A stretch of 64,000 nucleotides of DNA from Synchiropus splendidus (Eukaryota; Chordata; Actinopteri; Syngnathiformes; Callionymidae): positions 265,501-329,500 of the forward strand of contig NC_071348.1 in the NCBI RefSeq assembly GCF_027744825.2, written 5' to 3'. The notes beneath the pieces were generated by a model, which did not search any database, had not been told where the DNA came from, and saw nothing but the letters and a program-made list of their open reading frames with translations. Both the position numbers and the translations under genes were made by a program. Below are positions 11,001 to 27,000 of this stretch, piece by piece; positions within the stretch are counted from its first letter, which is position 1, and each line of letters starts with the position of its first letter.

Positions 11001-11694
11001 CTTGGGACTGAGACGTGGGAGAAGGTGCACGCGCTGCAACTTCTCTGCACGCACAAAACCTGGAAGTGGACCTACGACAACGTACTGGGGTATTTAGAAA
11101 AATAAGCATGTTGAGCAGCGGGACGCGGCGCGACCGCTAACGTCAGCCGTCTTCCTGCGCAGGAACCAGCTCTGGCCCTTGATGAACGCCTGGATGACAC
11201 AGCCACGAGAGCAGCAGAGCCCGGTGTCTGACGTGTCTGTGGCTGCCGCCCTCCGCCTCATAGGTCAGTTTCTCCTTGAGGAATCCTCTTGTTTCATCGC
11301 TACGTGACACGCTGAGCCACGTTTTTTTTTTTTTCATACAGGACGCCTTGGTCAACTTGGAATCAAGGAGAACTGTCTTCCTTTGGTTCGGAATGTTTCC
11401 AACATCATCAATACGTTCGGGAGGCACGCGCCAACTGAAGGTACGGCCACGCCAGGAAGAACATGTTCCGTCTGAATCCCGTACACATCAAGTCATGAAG
11501 GTTTTGGTGCAGGAGTGCCCTGGCCGGTGCAGTTGGCCGCGGTGTACTGCATCCAAGACCTGTCACCCGCCGACCCAAAGAAAGCTCTGGAAGCGCTGGC
11601 TGGCTGGAGGGAGGAGACGCCACGCACCGTCCCTGCTGCTGTCACCAGTTGCATCAACCAGCTGGCGTCTGTCTCGAGACTGATCAAGACCTAA
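5062..11694 (+). CDS. ice1: Little elongation complex subunit 1
   Basis: Twenty exons join in one frame of 1,289 codons. They are 5062-5151, 5223-5281, 5354-5465, 5535-5611, 5676-5713, 5784-5866, 5931-6007, 6091-6128, 6222-6304, 6399-6435, 6504-6560, 6655-6735, 6811-7133, 7710-9527, 10211-10373, 10442-10602, 10899-11089, 11163-11263, 11342-11440 and 11513-11694. ICE1 scaffolds the little elongation complex that supports RNA polymerase II transcription of snRNA genes in the nucleus. Residues ~30-250 are coiled coil. The large exon 14 encodes a Ser/Glu-rich disordered region. The C-terminal ~350 residues are the conserved helical domain, with [58 protein letters not shown] and [10 protein letters not shown] near the stop. 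The start MMPGDSQ was chosen because vertebrate ICE1 begins similarly. The protein is much shorter than mammalian ICE1 (over 2,000 residues), mainly in the middle. Confidence 0.93.
7209..7527. mobile_element. hAT-type MITE in ice1 intron 13
   Basis: The 319 bp element has inverted ends: TAGGGATGCTCCGATCG at the left and the reverse complement CGATTGGAGCATCCCTA at the right. It is flanked by an exact 8-bp duplication ATTATTAG (7201-7208 and 7528-7535). Eight-base duplications and TAGGG-type termini fit the hAT superfamily. There is no transposase ORF. It lies in the sense intron between exons 13 and 14. Confidence 0.88.
9658..10146. mobile_element. hAT-type MITE in ice1 intron 14
   Basis: The 489 bp element starts CAGGGGTTCTTAACCTTACC and ends CTCCAGGGTGAAGAATCACTG. 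These ends are imperfect inverted repeats typical of fish hAT elements. The flanking 8-mers TTCTAGAC (9650-9657) and CTCTAGAC (10147-10154) match at seven of eight positions. The interior is A/T-rich with no transposase. It lies just upstream of the exon 15 acceptor (10210/10211). Confidence 0.82.
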
Positions 11695-11969
11695 ACCATG
11701 ACATGGTGTCAGGTCCTGTTCACTCTGAAAACCCCTGTCTGCTGAGATGCTCTCAAAGACTCCCAGCTGGGAGAGTGATCATCACATCCGTCGGAGCAGG
11801 AGCGTCCAGCAGCCTGGAGTGCTTGTGATTCCATGAGGCACGCCGACATCGAAGCTGGATTCCTGTCTGAAATGACTTTGAACTTGTGCGTGCGCTTGTG
11901 TCCCACCCTGCCCATGTTTGGGAGAGGCCAGTCATCGTGTAAATAAGCAGCTTGTTTTTTTTTTTTTTA

Positions 11970-11975
11970 ATTAAA
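11970..11975 (+). terminator. ice1 poly(A) signal ATTAAA
   Basis: ATTAAA occurs right after a 14-base T run about 275 bp beyond the ice1 stop codon. It is the nearest standard signal and precedes the tent4a promoter region. Confidence 0.5.
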
Positions 11976-12299
11976 ATGTTTCTGACGCTCACACTGGCTC
12001 TGGTTTCCTCCCGCTGCCAAAATCAAGGAGGTGAACGTCGAGAGGCCAATGTCGGACACGGCATCCTGAGCTCCATCAAAATGAAAGCATCCCGATTGCA
12101 CATTCAAACCCCCCCTTTTTCTAATAGCAAAGAAAAGACGCGTCTTTATCGATGCATAAGTCGTGAAATGCCGCTCATACGGAGGCGTCTCCCACAGAAG
12201 CGAAGGCGGGTGGCCGTTTATTGGCGTTTGGTTCGGTTTAATTTGCAAGGGTAAGTCGATTTCCGGTGGAGTGCGTTGACGTTGACTCTAACTTGAAGC

Positions 12300-12540
12300 C
12301 GCCACACCAGATTTAAATCCCCGGGCATGCGCAAAGGCCGGCAGTGCTGCTGGGTGCGCCATATTGGCTTAAGCGGGGAGTCGTCCACCAGTGCCAGCTT
12401 CCGACGCCGTGAGCTCCCACCATGGAGTCGTAACAAGGGGTAGGACGTTCTCCTTTGCCATGTCAGCTGTCTAACGTCAGCGGGTAAACCGGTCGAGTGG
12501 GGTCGGAGGGCAGTGCGGAGGACCTGCCGCTGACTCCGCC
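12300..12540 (+). promoter_or_regulatory. tent4a promoter / 5' UTR region
   Basis: The GC-rich block before the tent4a start contains GGGCATGCGCAAA, an NRF1-like half site, near 12325. It also has GCGCCATATTGG, a match to the YY1 core CGCCATNTT, near 12357-12366. Both are common at TATA-less housekeeping promoters, and no TATA box is seen. Function is inferred from the motifs and position only. Confidence 0.45.
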
Positions 12541-16383
<3,843 letters not shown>

Positions 16384-18302
16384 GTGGAGCGGTCCCAGCC
16401 GGTCGGAGATTCCGGGGGAGGGATTTGAAAGTTGTCGGCGGGACTTCCGGCGCCTTGACTGAAGCGCTACCTTCCTACCTGTGCGGCACATTGCTGACTC
16501 CACATCCAAGTGCGATGGCACAATCGGGCCTTGCTTCAACTGTGACCTGTCTGAATGTATATCCTTTTGTGTGTTGACTTTTCTTTTTGTCACTGAAGGA
16601 CTTGATCCACACATGGCACCTTATTTCAGTCCTCTCTCTTTGGTTCGCTCCTACTCAGTCTGTGCAATAGGTGGCTTTTAACAGGTGCTGCACCTGCCAT
16701 GTACTACTACTGCCAAAAACCTTCTGATGCGTCATTGTGGTCACTTCATTCCGCCTGTTGTCCACCGCCCTTCTTTTTTGAGTTGTCCTAATGGGCTTTG
16801 TTGGGATCGTTGCGCTTGTTTTAACGGTTTTATTTCAGAGCTGTTTGGTGCTACTTGTAACCAGCAAAGTGCTTTTAAATGACCAAACTTTCCTGACGCT
16901 TTTGCGTGTTCCTGGAGGAAGCACTGCCAGATGTGCCGCGCGGCCCGTGCTTGTTAGAAACGTGCTGCCCGTTTTAACGCAGCAATAGCTTGAATATCCT
17001 CCCCAAGGGATTCATTGAAACGTCCCGTCTTTCCATCGCACACCTCCTTAAACCCCAAACCACTATATGACTTGCAGTGCAATCGCTTGCTGACCCGGCA
17101 CTGAAGGGTGGACTGCCACATGGACCTATTCCTTGTTTTTTAATCTGAGTTTTTCTCATTTTTTTAAATAAATATTTTAAAACCCCTGTGCTTGTTTGTA
17201 CTTGACTCTGATCTTTCATTGACTTCACTGGAAATGTGGCAGTCGTGACATATAAATGTCTTTTACATGACATGTATTCGATATTACATTTGCATTGAAA
17301 CTCAGTTCACGTCCTGTTGGCATCTAACCATTAGCATCACTTGAGAGAAAAAGACTATTTTTATGTGTGTTGTGCGCGCAAGCTGTCTATGAAGCGAGGA
17401 AAAAAGGAAACGGTTTCACTTTGTTGTCCTTTTCAAGTACAGTCTGTTCATCGTCCAGACTTGGTCCAGTGGAGAATCGTGCTAGTTTCGGCCGGGACAG
17501 TCGCGAGGGTACAGTTCAATTGTGCGCTCACCGGAGCGGCCTCGCTGAACGACGTGTATATACATTGTTTTTAATGAACGTTTACGCCGGGTGTGTTCGT
17601 GACTGAAGGAGTGATCCGCGTCGTACTGACTGAAACGTGTGTCGACCACCAACACGAACTCGAGCTGGCCTCTTCGTTTTAGTCTTTCTCAAGGTTCAAA
17701 TAAATTGGCGACAGAATAATGAAAATATGCAGTACTCGTATACATGCGTGTGTAAAATAAACTGCCAAATATGAGTGGCATGGGAACAGCTACCAAAAGC
17801 AAGAGCGGGTCTCAAACTTCCAAACTTGAGTTTTGACTTCTGGGCTGCTGAATTTAAACCTCGCACCACTTGGATCAGGAATGATGTACAAGATGCTTAG
17901 GTGTAGAACAGCACCCTCGTACCGTGGAGCGGTTGGGAGAAACATTCAGCTGCTCGGAAATGTATCACAATTATTATCACAAAACCTCTCAGACGTGGCT
18001 TGACCAAGCAATGGAAACGTCAAAGCAATATTTTGGATGAACGATGGAAGCCGTGGTGGAGCGGTCGATTCCGTCTTGTACATTTCTTTCTGTGAACATG
18101 ACTCTGCTCTCTGTTTGGTGAGATGCGTCGTGCCTTTCTTGTGTACCTCTCCATGATGCGTCTGCCCTGGTCCTTGGTAGGAGCGTAGCACTGTGTTATT
18201 GGAAGCCGTACATTGTAGGCAGCTGCTTTTTCTGTCATGGAATCTGCACGTTCGCGACTTTAAATCCACAAATTTCACTGAGGGGGTTTCCACGGCCGGC
18301 TT
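16384..18302. other. tent4a 3' UTR and spacer before the lectin gene
   Basis: This AT-richer stretch contains poly(A) signals at 17167-17172 (AATAAA in TTTTTAAATAAATATT) and further AATAAA hexamers near 17698 and 17755. It is best read as the tent4a 3' UTR followed by the 3' side of the minus-strand lectin gene. ORFs here are short and carry no domain. Confidence 0.5.
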
Positions 18303-19364
18303 CTAGTATTTCACCAAAGCTTTACTCTCGCAAATGTACTGGCGTTTATTGAGACAGGTCCCGTCGTCCCAGGTGTTCAGCAGGTCACCGACCTTTGGTT
18401 GCCCGATTGCCGCGCAGTTCTGACCTTCCTGGTGATTTGGCTCGTTCTCACTCCAGAAGGACACGACGGGGTGGGATTTATCGTGCCAAACAAACGTGCC
18501 GTTGACGTCAAAGTCGTTCAGCCCGATCCAAAACTCAATTGCCGGAGTCTTGCTGAGTCTGTCTTTGATACCCTCACGTATTATTTTCTCCGTCCACCAT
18601 GTGCTCATGTTGTTCAGGAAATAGTGCGTGTCCTCATCGGGAATCCGGGCCAAGTGCGACCACTGGCGGATGCAGTCGTGTTTTGCCGCCCTCCACCTCA
18701 GCCTGGCGTCGATGCCGCCGAAAAGGAAGCATCGGTCCTTGTGCTGCACCCATCCCTCCTTGCACGGCTTGCAGTGCAACGTGGTCCTGTTGCAGCGTTC
18801 CCAGAGGAAGGCGATTTTCTCCGATTGCAGCATCAAGCTCATTCTCATCTTCTGTTTCTGCGCTTGATGCAGCAGCCGAGTGCCTTCAACCTTCATGTCT
18901 TGCAGTATTAGAATGGGCGCCACTGCCACAGCCACCGCAGCCACCACAGCCACCGCCGCCGCCACGTACAGGCACGCCTGAGTTCCCGGTTCAAAAGACG
19001 AGTCACTGGCAGACTCCTCGTCCTCCTCATCCCTCTCCTCTAGGTCTGAACCATATGGCCGACTCAGCTCTTCCTCCTCCAGGTGGAAGTCTTCACTCGT
19101 GCTGGTCGGGCTTGAACTGGAGGGAGAGCAAACAAAAGGCAAACGTTATCGCGGCGCCCCCACAATATCGGCTGAGGTGTGTGTGTCCTCGAGAGGATCG
19201 GGTGGCTCTGTGAGGACCGAGTGGAGCACGGTTGATGAGTGACGGGTCACCCACTGAGCCCAGAATCTGGCCAGTTTTCATCTGGGCTTTGTGGAGCTAG
19301 AAACTCTCGGACACTTTTAGGACCCGAATGCCACTTTCTCAGGTTACCTGCTTGGGGAGGACAT
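18303..19364 (-). CDS. Type II membrane C-type lectin (CTLD protein), two coding exons
   Basis: On the minus strand, exon 1 (19364-19348) codes MSSPS plus two bases, with a CAG|GTAACC donor. Exon 2 (19116-18303) completes a 276-residue protein. Residues ~14-48 are a very acidic cytoplasmic tail. Residues ~53-78 are one hydrophobic Ala/Val-rich membrane segment without a cleavable signal, so type II topology is expected. A neck with a CNRTTLHC N-glycosylation site follows. The CTLD runs from about residue 130 (GWVQHKDRCFLFGG) to YICESKALVKY. The loop NEPNHQEGQNC carries EPN, the mannose-type calcium-binding motif, and NTWDDGTC stands where WND is usual. The protein probably is a surface carbohydrate receptor of the CD209/CLEC4-like fish group. 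An exact orthologue is not assigned. The whole ectodomain lies in one exon, unlike mammalian relatives. Confidence 0.82.
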
Positions 19365-20170
19365 TCGCCGAGCGCAGCGTGAATAACCTGTGGGCTCCAG
19401 AGAATAAAAGATGGACGTTTTCTTTGCGTTAATATAACGTCCGGCCAGCCTCTTCAAAGTCTTCCAAGCACGACATTCGAGTCTTTGAACTCCACATGAA
19501 AGCAGTTGTTGTCAGATGAGATTTTGTTGATCAAGTCCTGTTTTCAGGCCAAAACCAAACACTTGATTTCTCACCCGCCGCTGGTGATGCGCAGCCAGCG
19601 AGCAAGGTGAAGAACAAACGGCAGGAGGAAGCCAAGACAGAAAGGCCCAGGATTGTTTTCATCATGACGCTCGTGGGGACGTCACGTTACTCGTCATTTC
19701 TTTCCACCGTGACTGTGATCCTTCTTCTGCTTTGTGGCGTCCTCCTCCTGATGTCACGTGGTATATTGCCCTGCTGTTTTCCATCAGTGGTGTGCGTCTC
19801 GTTCTGGACCCACGTGTGACCCTGAGCAGGTCAATACCTGCGTCATCATCGCCTCTTGAGTCTCAGTGACTCGCTGTCTGTCTGTTTTGATCATTTCAGC
19901 TCTTTTTTTCCAGCTACTTTTAACCTCTTCCTCACAATTGTTACTGATTTGCAGTCTTTCTCTGTGGCTGTCTTCATATTTGGACTCTGTCCTATTTTAT
20001 TCGCCTGCATCTGTTTATGACTCTTTTCACTCTTTGTCAGTTTGAACTGCTGATCGTCCTCCAAGGCTTTGACACATGGGACAGTCAAAGTTGCTGAACA
20101 TGGCCAGGTCAGGAGTTGGAAACCACAACACACGTCTGTTAGACATCTTTTCTGGAGGACACTTAAGCTG
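19365..20170. other. Spacer lectin - adcy2
   Basis: This head-to-head interval holds the upstream region of the lectin gene on the minus strand. AAGAATAAAAG-like AT-rich sequence near 19400 may be its TATA region (TTTTATTC when read on the minus strand). No other gene is recognised. The (GT)n array begins at its right end. Confidence 0.35.
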
Positions 20171-20179
20171 CAGGAGGAG

Positions 20180-20573
20180 TGTGTGTCTCTCTCTGTGTGT
20201 GTGTGTGAGTGTGTGAGTGTGTGTGTGTGTCTGTGTGTGAGTGTGTGTGTGTGTCTCTGTGTGTGTGTGTGTGTGTCTCTCTGTGTGTGTGTGTGTGTGT
20301 ATGTGTGTCTCTGTGTGTGTGAGTGTGTGTGTGTGTGTGTCTGTGTGTGTGTGTGTGTGTATGTGTGTCTCTGTGTGAGTGTGTGAGTGTTTGTCTCTGT
20401 GTGTGTGAGTGTGTGAGTGTGTGTGTGTGTCTCTGTGTGTGTGTGTGTGTGTGAGTGTGTGTGTGTGTGTGAGCGTGTGTGTGTGTGAGTGTGTGTGTGT
20501 GTGTGAGCGTGTGTGTGTGTGAGTGTGTGTGTACGTGAGTGTGTGTGTACGTGCGTGCGTGCGTGTGGTGAGT
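20180..20573 (+). repeat. (GT)n microsatellite upstream of adcy2
   Basis: About 390 bp are almost pure GT with interspersed CT, GAGT and AT interruptions, ending in CGTGCGTGCGTGTGGTGAGT. It lies about 480 bp before the adcy2 start codon, in its promoter or leader. Alternating purine-pyrimidine DNA of this length can adopt Z-form. The long ORFs across it on both strands are artefacts. Confidence 0.95.
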
Positions 20574-21053
20574 GGTGTCAGACATCAGGAAAACAGCCTT
20601 TTCTGTGCTCATATTCATTTGTCTTCTCCCTCCCTTGCTGCTACAGCACTCCTCCCCCTCATCCCTCCACCCCGCCCCTCGTCCGTCACACCCCTCCCAC
20701 CTCTCCTCCTTGCTCTGGAGCCCAGGCTCCTCTCTCTCATCCCTTCAGTTCCCGCTCCATCATGTTGGCAGGAGGAGGCAGGCGAGGATGCGCGCTCAAC
20801 TTTCCAGCCAGCGCATCCTGCCTCTGACCCAGCTTTCACTTGTCTCTGCCTAAAGGAGCTCAGAGAGGAGGAGGGGGGGGGGTAAGTCATGCAGGACAGC
20901 TGGGGCTCTCAGACCAAGACCCCCAACCGGAGCAGCATCAGCCGGAGAGCGGAGGAGACCAGTCGCCCCTCAACGGTGGTGGAAAGCACATCGGCGGTCC
21001 CTTCTTCAACTGCTGCCCGAGTCTCGTCCTCTCCCTCCTCCGCTCCGGGACCC

Positions 21054-24000
21054 ATGTGGCGGGAGGCGATAAGAAGGAAACGGTACCTGCTGGACCCGGC
21101 CGCGGAGTCGGGGCAGGGGGGCAGAGGAGGTGCGAAGAAAAGGAGGCAGTCCCCGGACTGGCTGTACGAGTCCTACCACTGCATGAGCCAGCAGCACCCC
21201 CTCATCGTGTTCCTGCTGATCATCGTGATGGGAGCATGCCTGGCTCTGCTGACCGTGTTCTGCGCCTCAGGACTGGTGAGTTTCTCCGAGGGTCGAGGTC
21301 ACAGACTGGGACGTCACCGCTTTTGAGTTGGGGCCGTTTGCTCGGTCCGAGCATCAGTTTGAGGGTGAAGTGATTTTAACTGGCTTTCACTTTGGTTGAG
21401 AGTCCTGTTAAGGTGCCCTCCTTCATCTGCGCCCTCTCCTGGACTCCGTCCCATCATCCCTTCATCGTGCCAGCTGGATGACCTGAATCCACCGCTGTTT
21501 CTGTGGCTTCCCACTCAGCAGCTCCTCCTCCTTCTGTCCCCAGAAGTGAAGCAACTTTGGGCTCCATTCTTTTTAAAAATGTTTTTAGTTATTAGAAGAA
21601 CAACATTATGCAATGCAGACAGATTTTTTTCTTTTTTTTAAATCAACAAAAACAACAACATTCTTGGCCCCATTCCTTGCCCCTCCTGTCTTCGACAGAT
21701 AAACACCTCTCAAAATGTGTCAGTCAAGTGTTGAGCGATAATAAAACTGGCAAAAAGAATACAGAAGCAAATGAAACAGCAAGTAAAAACCACAAAAAAA
21801 GAAGCTTATACACCGAGATTCCTAAATCTATGAGGGAAATAATAATTCAAATGAAGTACAGGCGCAGCACCTTTAGTTATTTTGTTTTAGGAGGCACTGA
21901 CAGCAAGATAATGAGAAGCAGCAGACCTTTATTATTGTCTCAAGTTCTTGAAATGATTCCTCATTAATCTCCAATGTAAATCAAATTTGTCAGTAGATGC
22001 GCCGAGAGAGAATTTTTTTTTCCAATTTCAAAAGGTGCACGATGTCAGTAAGCCAAGCTCTGTGTGTCGGAGGTGATTTCCACAGTAAAACAATTTTCCT
22101 CGGTGCGATCAGAGAGCTGAAAGCTACGGTGTTTGTTTGGGTTTTAGTGAGGACCTGATCTTCTGGAGGGCTGCCAAAAATGGATGGATTTTAACGCGAG
22201 TTCAGGAAAGGACATGTGGTCTGTTCTTATCATTTCTTATTCTGATCTCTGCAGTGAATGATCAAATGAAAAGTACAAGTTTTGTGTGTGTACAAAAGTC
22301 ATTGCTTTGGTTAGAGATGGTGTGTGTGTTTAGCAAAACGTCAGAAGAAATGTGGATATTTTTGATCCTCAGATATTCACGTGTGTGTGTGTGTGTCTGT
22401 GTGTGTGTCTCTGTGTGTGTGTCTGTGTGTGTGTCTGTGTGTGTCTGTGTGTGTGTGTGTGTCTGTGTGTGTGTGTGTGTCTGTGTGTGTGTGTGTCTCT
22501 GTGTGAGTGTGTGTCTCTGTGTGTGTGTGTGTCTGTGTGTGTGTGTGTGTCTCTGTGTGTGTGTCTGTGTGTGTCTCTGTGTGTGTGTGTGTCTGTGTGT
22601 GTCTCTGTGTGTGTGTGTGTCTCTGTGTGTCTGTGTGAGTGTGTGTCTCTGTGTGTGTGTGTGTCTCCGTGTGTGTGTGTCTCTGTGTGTGTGTGTGTCT
22701 CTGTGTGAGTGCGTGAGTGCGTGTGGTGAGTGGTGTTCTCCCACTTCCTTCCAACCTCTGTCTCACTCTGCTGGTGCTGCATCCGTTTGTCCTTCACGCC
22801 ACTGACACCACATTCATTTGTTTCTTTTGTATGAATGAGTCGCTCATTCACTGCCTTGTTGAGCTCTTTCTTCTTGGATCAGACACTTCACAGTGTCTGT
22901 ATTGATCAGAGAAGGCTGATTTATTTCCTCAGCAGAAGCTGCGGCCGCTGTTTAAAATTCATTTCATAAATGATTAAATGACAAGAAACATGGGCATGAG
23001 CCAGACAGCGCTGAGCAAATGGGTGGAATAGCGTTGTTTTTTTACGTCATTCAGTCCCTCCAGCAGACGGCCATGTTGCCATCGCAACTCTGAACACAAT
23101 TCCAACCAATCCTCATGGAAATGACGTCACGTGCCGCGGCAAACGCTCACATTCGCCCACGGCTACTGCCGCCAAAGGTTGCGATTTGGACGTGAAGGAT
23201 TGTGAATCCATTCCTAAATGTCCACATGTCCATGAAGAAAGTGTGGACGGAACTGAAAAGCGGAACTCACTTGCGCAGCGCCCCACCTCAGACTCCGCCC
23301 AGCCAAACGCCTGTTAGGCTCCGCCCCTTTGAGAAGCTCCTTAGCCCTTAATGTATTTCTTATTTATTTATGTATTATGTCGTTCGTACCAGAGCCCTTG
23401 CTTCTCAATTGGTTGAGCATTTAAACGCCGGACTGTCCGGCCAACATGCAGGCATGAAATGAATCAACCGACGTGGGTCTCAGACTTTGTCTTGGAGCTT
23501 CTTCATACGCTTTTCTGACACGCCACAGTTTCTGATGGAGCTGCGGCGACTACCATCGCGTCAGTCCTTTGAGACGCAGGTGCTGTCAGAGCATCAGCTC
23601 AGCTGACGTCTGAACCGTTTTTTTTCTCGTATGAACGTAAGAACGATCTCGTATAGACGCGATATTACATCAATAAAAATAACTGACCATGGCAGCAACA
23701 AAAAAAAACAAAAAAAACAGAGTGATCTTTTCTGGAGGGTCCGACCAATGAGGCTCACGTGAAAAGCAGAAATAAATTCACCGTGAGGGGCTTGAAACGT
23801 AGCTGGTTGTTGTTTAAACTCGGCTGTTTTGTTCCTGTAAACCTGTGTTATTTCTCTTGTATGGAGGCGAAGGTATTGTGGAGTTGAAAAGATGGATGCC
23901 GTCCTCTGCGGTGCAGCGTGTGAGCAGAGCCCGAGCGTGATGGCCTTCTCTTTTGTTCCATTCCAGAACGTTGAGGAGCACGTGGCCTTTGTCATCACCG

Positions 24001-27000
24001 TCCCCACAGCGCTGGCGATCTTCCTGGCAGTGTTCGTGCTGGTCTGCATCGAGTCCATCTTCAAGAAGCTTCTTCGCCTTTTCTCCCAGGTTATCTGGGC
24101 CTGCCTGGTTGCCATGGGTTACCTCTTCATGTTCTCCGGTGGGATGGTGTGCCCCTGGGATCAGGTAAGAGGGGGTGCATTTCTATACGCGAGCTAAGCA
24201 GGTGGCTCACCCTCAGCCGCTTGTTAGGAGCCGTCGGCTAAAAATAGAAGCGGGTCATCAAGTGAGCCGGACGGCACCAGATTTCACTCTCACACCACTG
24301 TCAGTTTGAGTTTTGTTGGGGTTTTTTCCCCCACTCGCTTTCGGGGAAAACCAGTTCCCTGAGTTCCCACATCACAGGTCTCCACTCTATTTAAAAGCAC
24401 CTCCTCGTCTGCGCGGAAGTCTGCGTTTTCTCATCGAGTGGTCGGCGCGTGGGTTTCAGAGAAGCGGATGGATGACATCGTCTTTGTCTTCAGGACGTGG
24501 GGGGAGACGGACAGAGCACCTGAGCGGCCGCGACCGTCACTTTCTCTGTGCTTTTATTTGCACTCCCCTCCTCTCAGTTCCAGGACTTATGTTGGGCCGT
24601 TTGATGGAAGAGTTGAGGCCTCATTTGTCCCTGGTGACAGGCGGCTCGCATCCAGCGCTCAGCGTTGTTTGATTCTTGAGGAAAATAGCTTCCTATTTGC
24701 TCATTTCACACCCTGTTGCACATGTCGTCGACTGATGGGCGTGCGTCAGCAGTGCGAGAAACAGAGCAGATGCAGCAGGTGAAGGCGGATTCACATTCAT
24801 TCCCTCCACCCTCTCGGTGAAAATGTCACGCTATTCAGCCGTTCCAGCTCTCAGACTGCCGCGTCTTAGCCTTGTTAATTAACACTCGGCCAGAGAGAGG
24901 CTATTGTGGCGCGCTGTGGTTCCACTGGCTCTGGCCTTATGAAGGCTTGTTGGAGTGCGCCGCCGACCGTGCTGGTCGCTCTATTCACAGCCTGCTGCTT
25001 CAATATGCGCGGGTCACCGGGCTTTTAGCTCAAGGGCGTAAACGGCACAACGGGGAAAACTGGCCGCCCTCCTGCGCTCATAACCGGACGCCCTGCTTCC
25101 CTAGCAGGACGCCCTCGTTCGTTCCTGTATAATGCCCAACTCTGCTTTACATTCAGTTGTGTTTACGCCCGGTAATATCACCGAGTATGATCGCAGATTC
25201 TCGAACCTATCGCCACTGTATTTTGGCCTTCACGGTCGCCATATTTGTTTACCGCCGTCGTCTGGCAGTGAGTGGCGACGCTCGCGGCGTGGAAGCGCTG
25301 CTATTCATGGGATGTCTGACGCTGATGGACAGGAGGAAACCGCAGATCACGTCCTACAATCGTTCACAAAACGAACTCATTGCTTTCTAATGGGAGGAAT
25401 GTCGTGGTTGACATGTGTTGGGGTTGGGGTGGGACTCAAGGGTGACCATAAAAAGGCTACTTTTTACTCATGAGGGGCGGATCTCTTTCCTCTCTGCAGC
25501 TGTCATTACCCGAGTGACACGCTGTCATTTAGTTCCGATTCTTTTGGGATTTTTTTTTGCGTTAAAAACACGTGTCCGCCGCTTCGATATTTCGGCTTGT
25601 TTTGATGTTTAGACTTCATTCTAATACGAGATTTTATCTTTCAAAAGAGCTAATTTTCCGTCATATGTCGTTGAAACTCTGGCGGGAAGAAAGACGCGGC
25701 GCCAGGACGCCCCGACATCTCTGTCGCTAAAAGCCTGCTTGTTTGAGAGCATCGACTGATGTCTAGCAACGCGAGAGTGTCGTGAAAACAAATACGCCGC
25801 CGCCCATGGCACAGCCTCCTGTCCAATTATTGGGGCGCTGTACAGGCACCTGCAGTCGGACGCTTTTGGACATGATCAGCCACAGTGCTAGGTTGCAAGG
25901 TGTGGAGGAGAATAGTGAATGAAGAATGATTTCTGTGGAAAGCAGGTGTTTCTTGGGCTTGACAATAGTTTGATCGGCTCTGTTCCTCCTTTTCATTCAT
26001 CAGTCTGATACTTCCAGTGCTATATCTTGGAGGTGCGTCTCTCTGAGACTGACTGCAGACGTGGCTTCCGTTCACACGCCAAATAAGTGTGATCTGATGG
26101 AGTGGCAGACACCGCCACCCTTGATCTGGGGGGAACAGCGTGGGCTCGGTTCTGCGGTCCTTCCTTCCAAAGTGAGCGCGCAGCCTCCATCCCTCGGCAC
26201 TTATTCGTCTCACCGAAGCTTATGGACAAAGCCACCGGACGTTTGAGTCCCAAAACCATACGGCGTCTGCTTGAATCCAAACTTTTATGATCTGCTCTTC
26301 TGCTTCTTACTGGCAGTTACTGACTGATTTCATTCGGCCCTCCGGTCTGTGGCTGTGCTTGTGGAGCTCCTTCGTTGCTAGGAGGGAGTTCTTTGTGCTT
26401 TAGAAATGGAGGGGGATCAAGTCATGATCTGGGCTTGCTCTGCTGTCAAGAGTGTCGCCAAGAGACTGGCGCGGTGATTAGCAGGAGAGCCCACGGGCTG
26501 CCTTTCTTCTTGTCTTTGGATTTGCTGTGAACTCATTAGGGACACGGGCCTTTTGTCTGAAGACGTACAGGGAGGACTCCTGTCACCGCCGTTGTTTAGG
26601 ACGGAGGCATGCTTGTGTCGGCTGGACTCAGTGGAGCGAGAGCAGTGACGCGAAAGAAGAGATAAGATGACAGTGGCATCCACACTCTTATCAATGCTCT
26701 GTCGCGGTTATAACTTCAAGTCAAGTTCAGCCAATATTGAATCCAAATAGCTTTGTAGGGATGGGAGACACGGACAAAAAAAGTTATCGCCATAGATGTT
26801 GTAATTTTTGGCAATAATGACAACTATCACGACGAATCTATGTTCATTCTATTCCATGTGTTGGACACTACATTCTTCCTGGAAACTATTTTATGATGAA
26901 ACTTATGTCTCCAGCGTCATTATTTGTTTTATTCTATGTCATAATAGTTAAGGATGTAAGTGCAGAGATGAGAAACTCAGTGTTCCAGGTCTCTGGTAGA

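Noticed and set aside
20069..20618. Cys/Val and Thr/His repeat ORFs
   Set aside because: Translations of the (GT)n array; no domain, no splice support. The same applies to 22137-22851 and 30007-30231.
21608..21967. 119-codon plus-strand ORF in adcy2 intron 1
   Set aside because: Antisense to an L1-like 3' region; low-complexity Lys/Ser/Leu, no domain.
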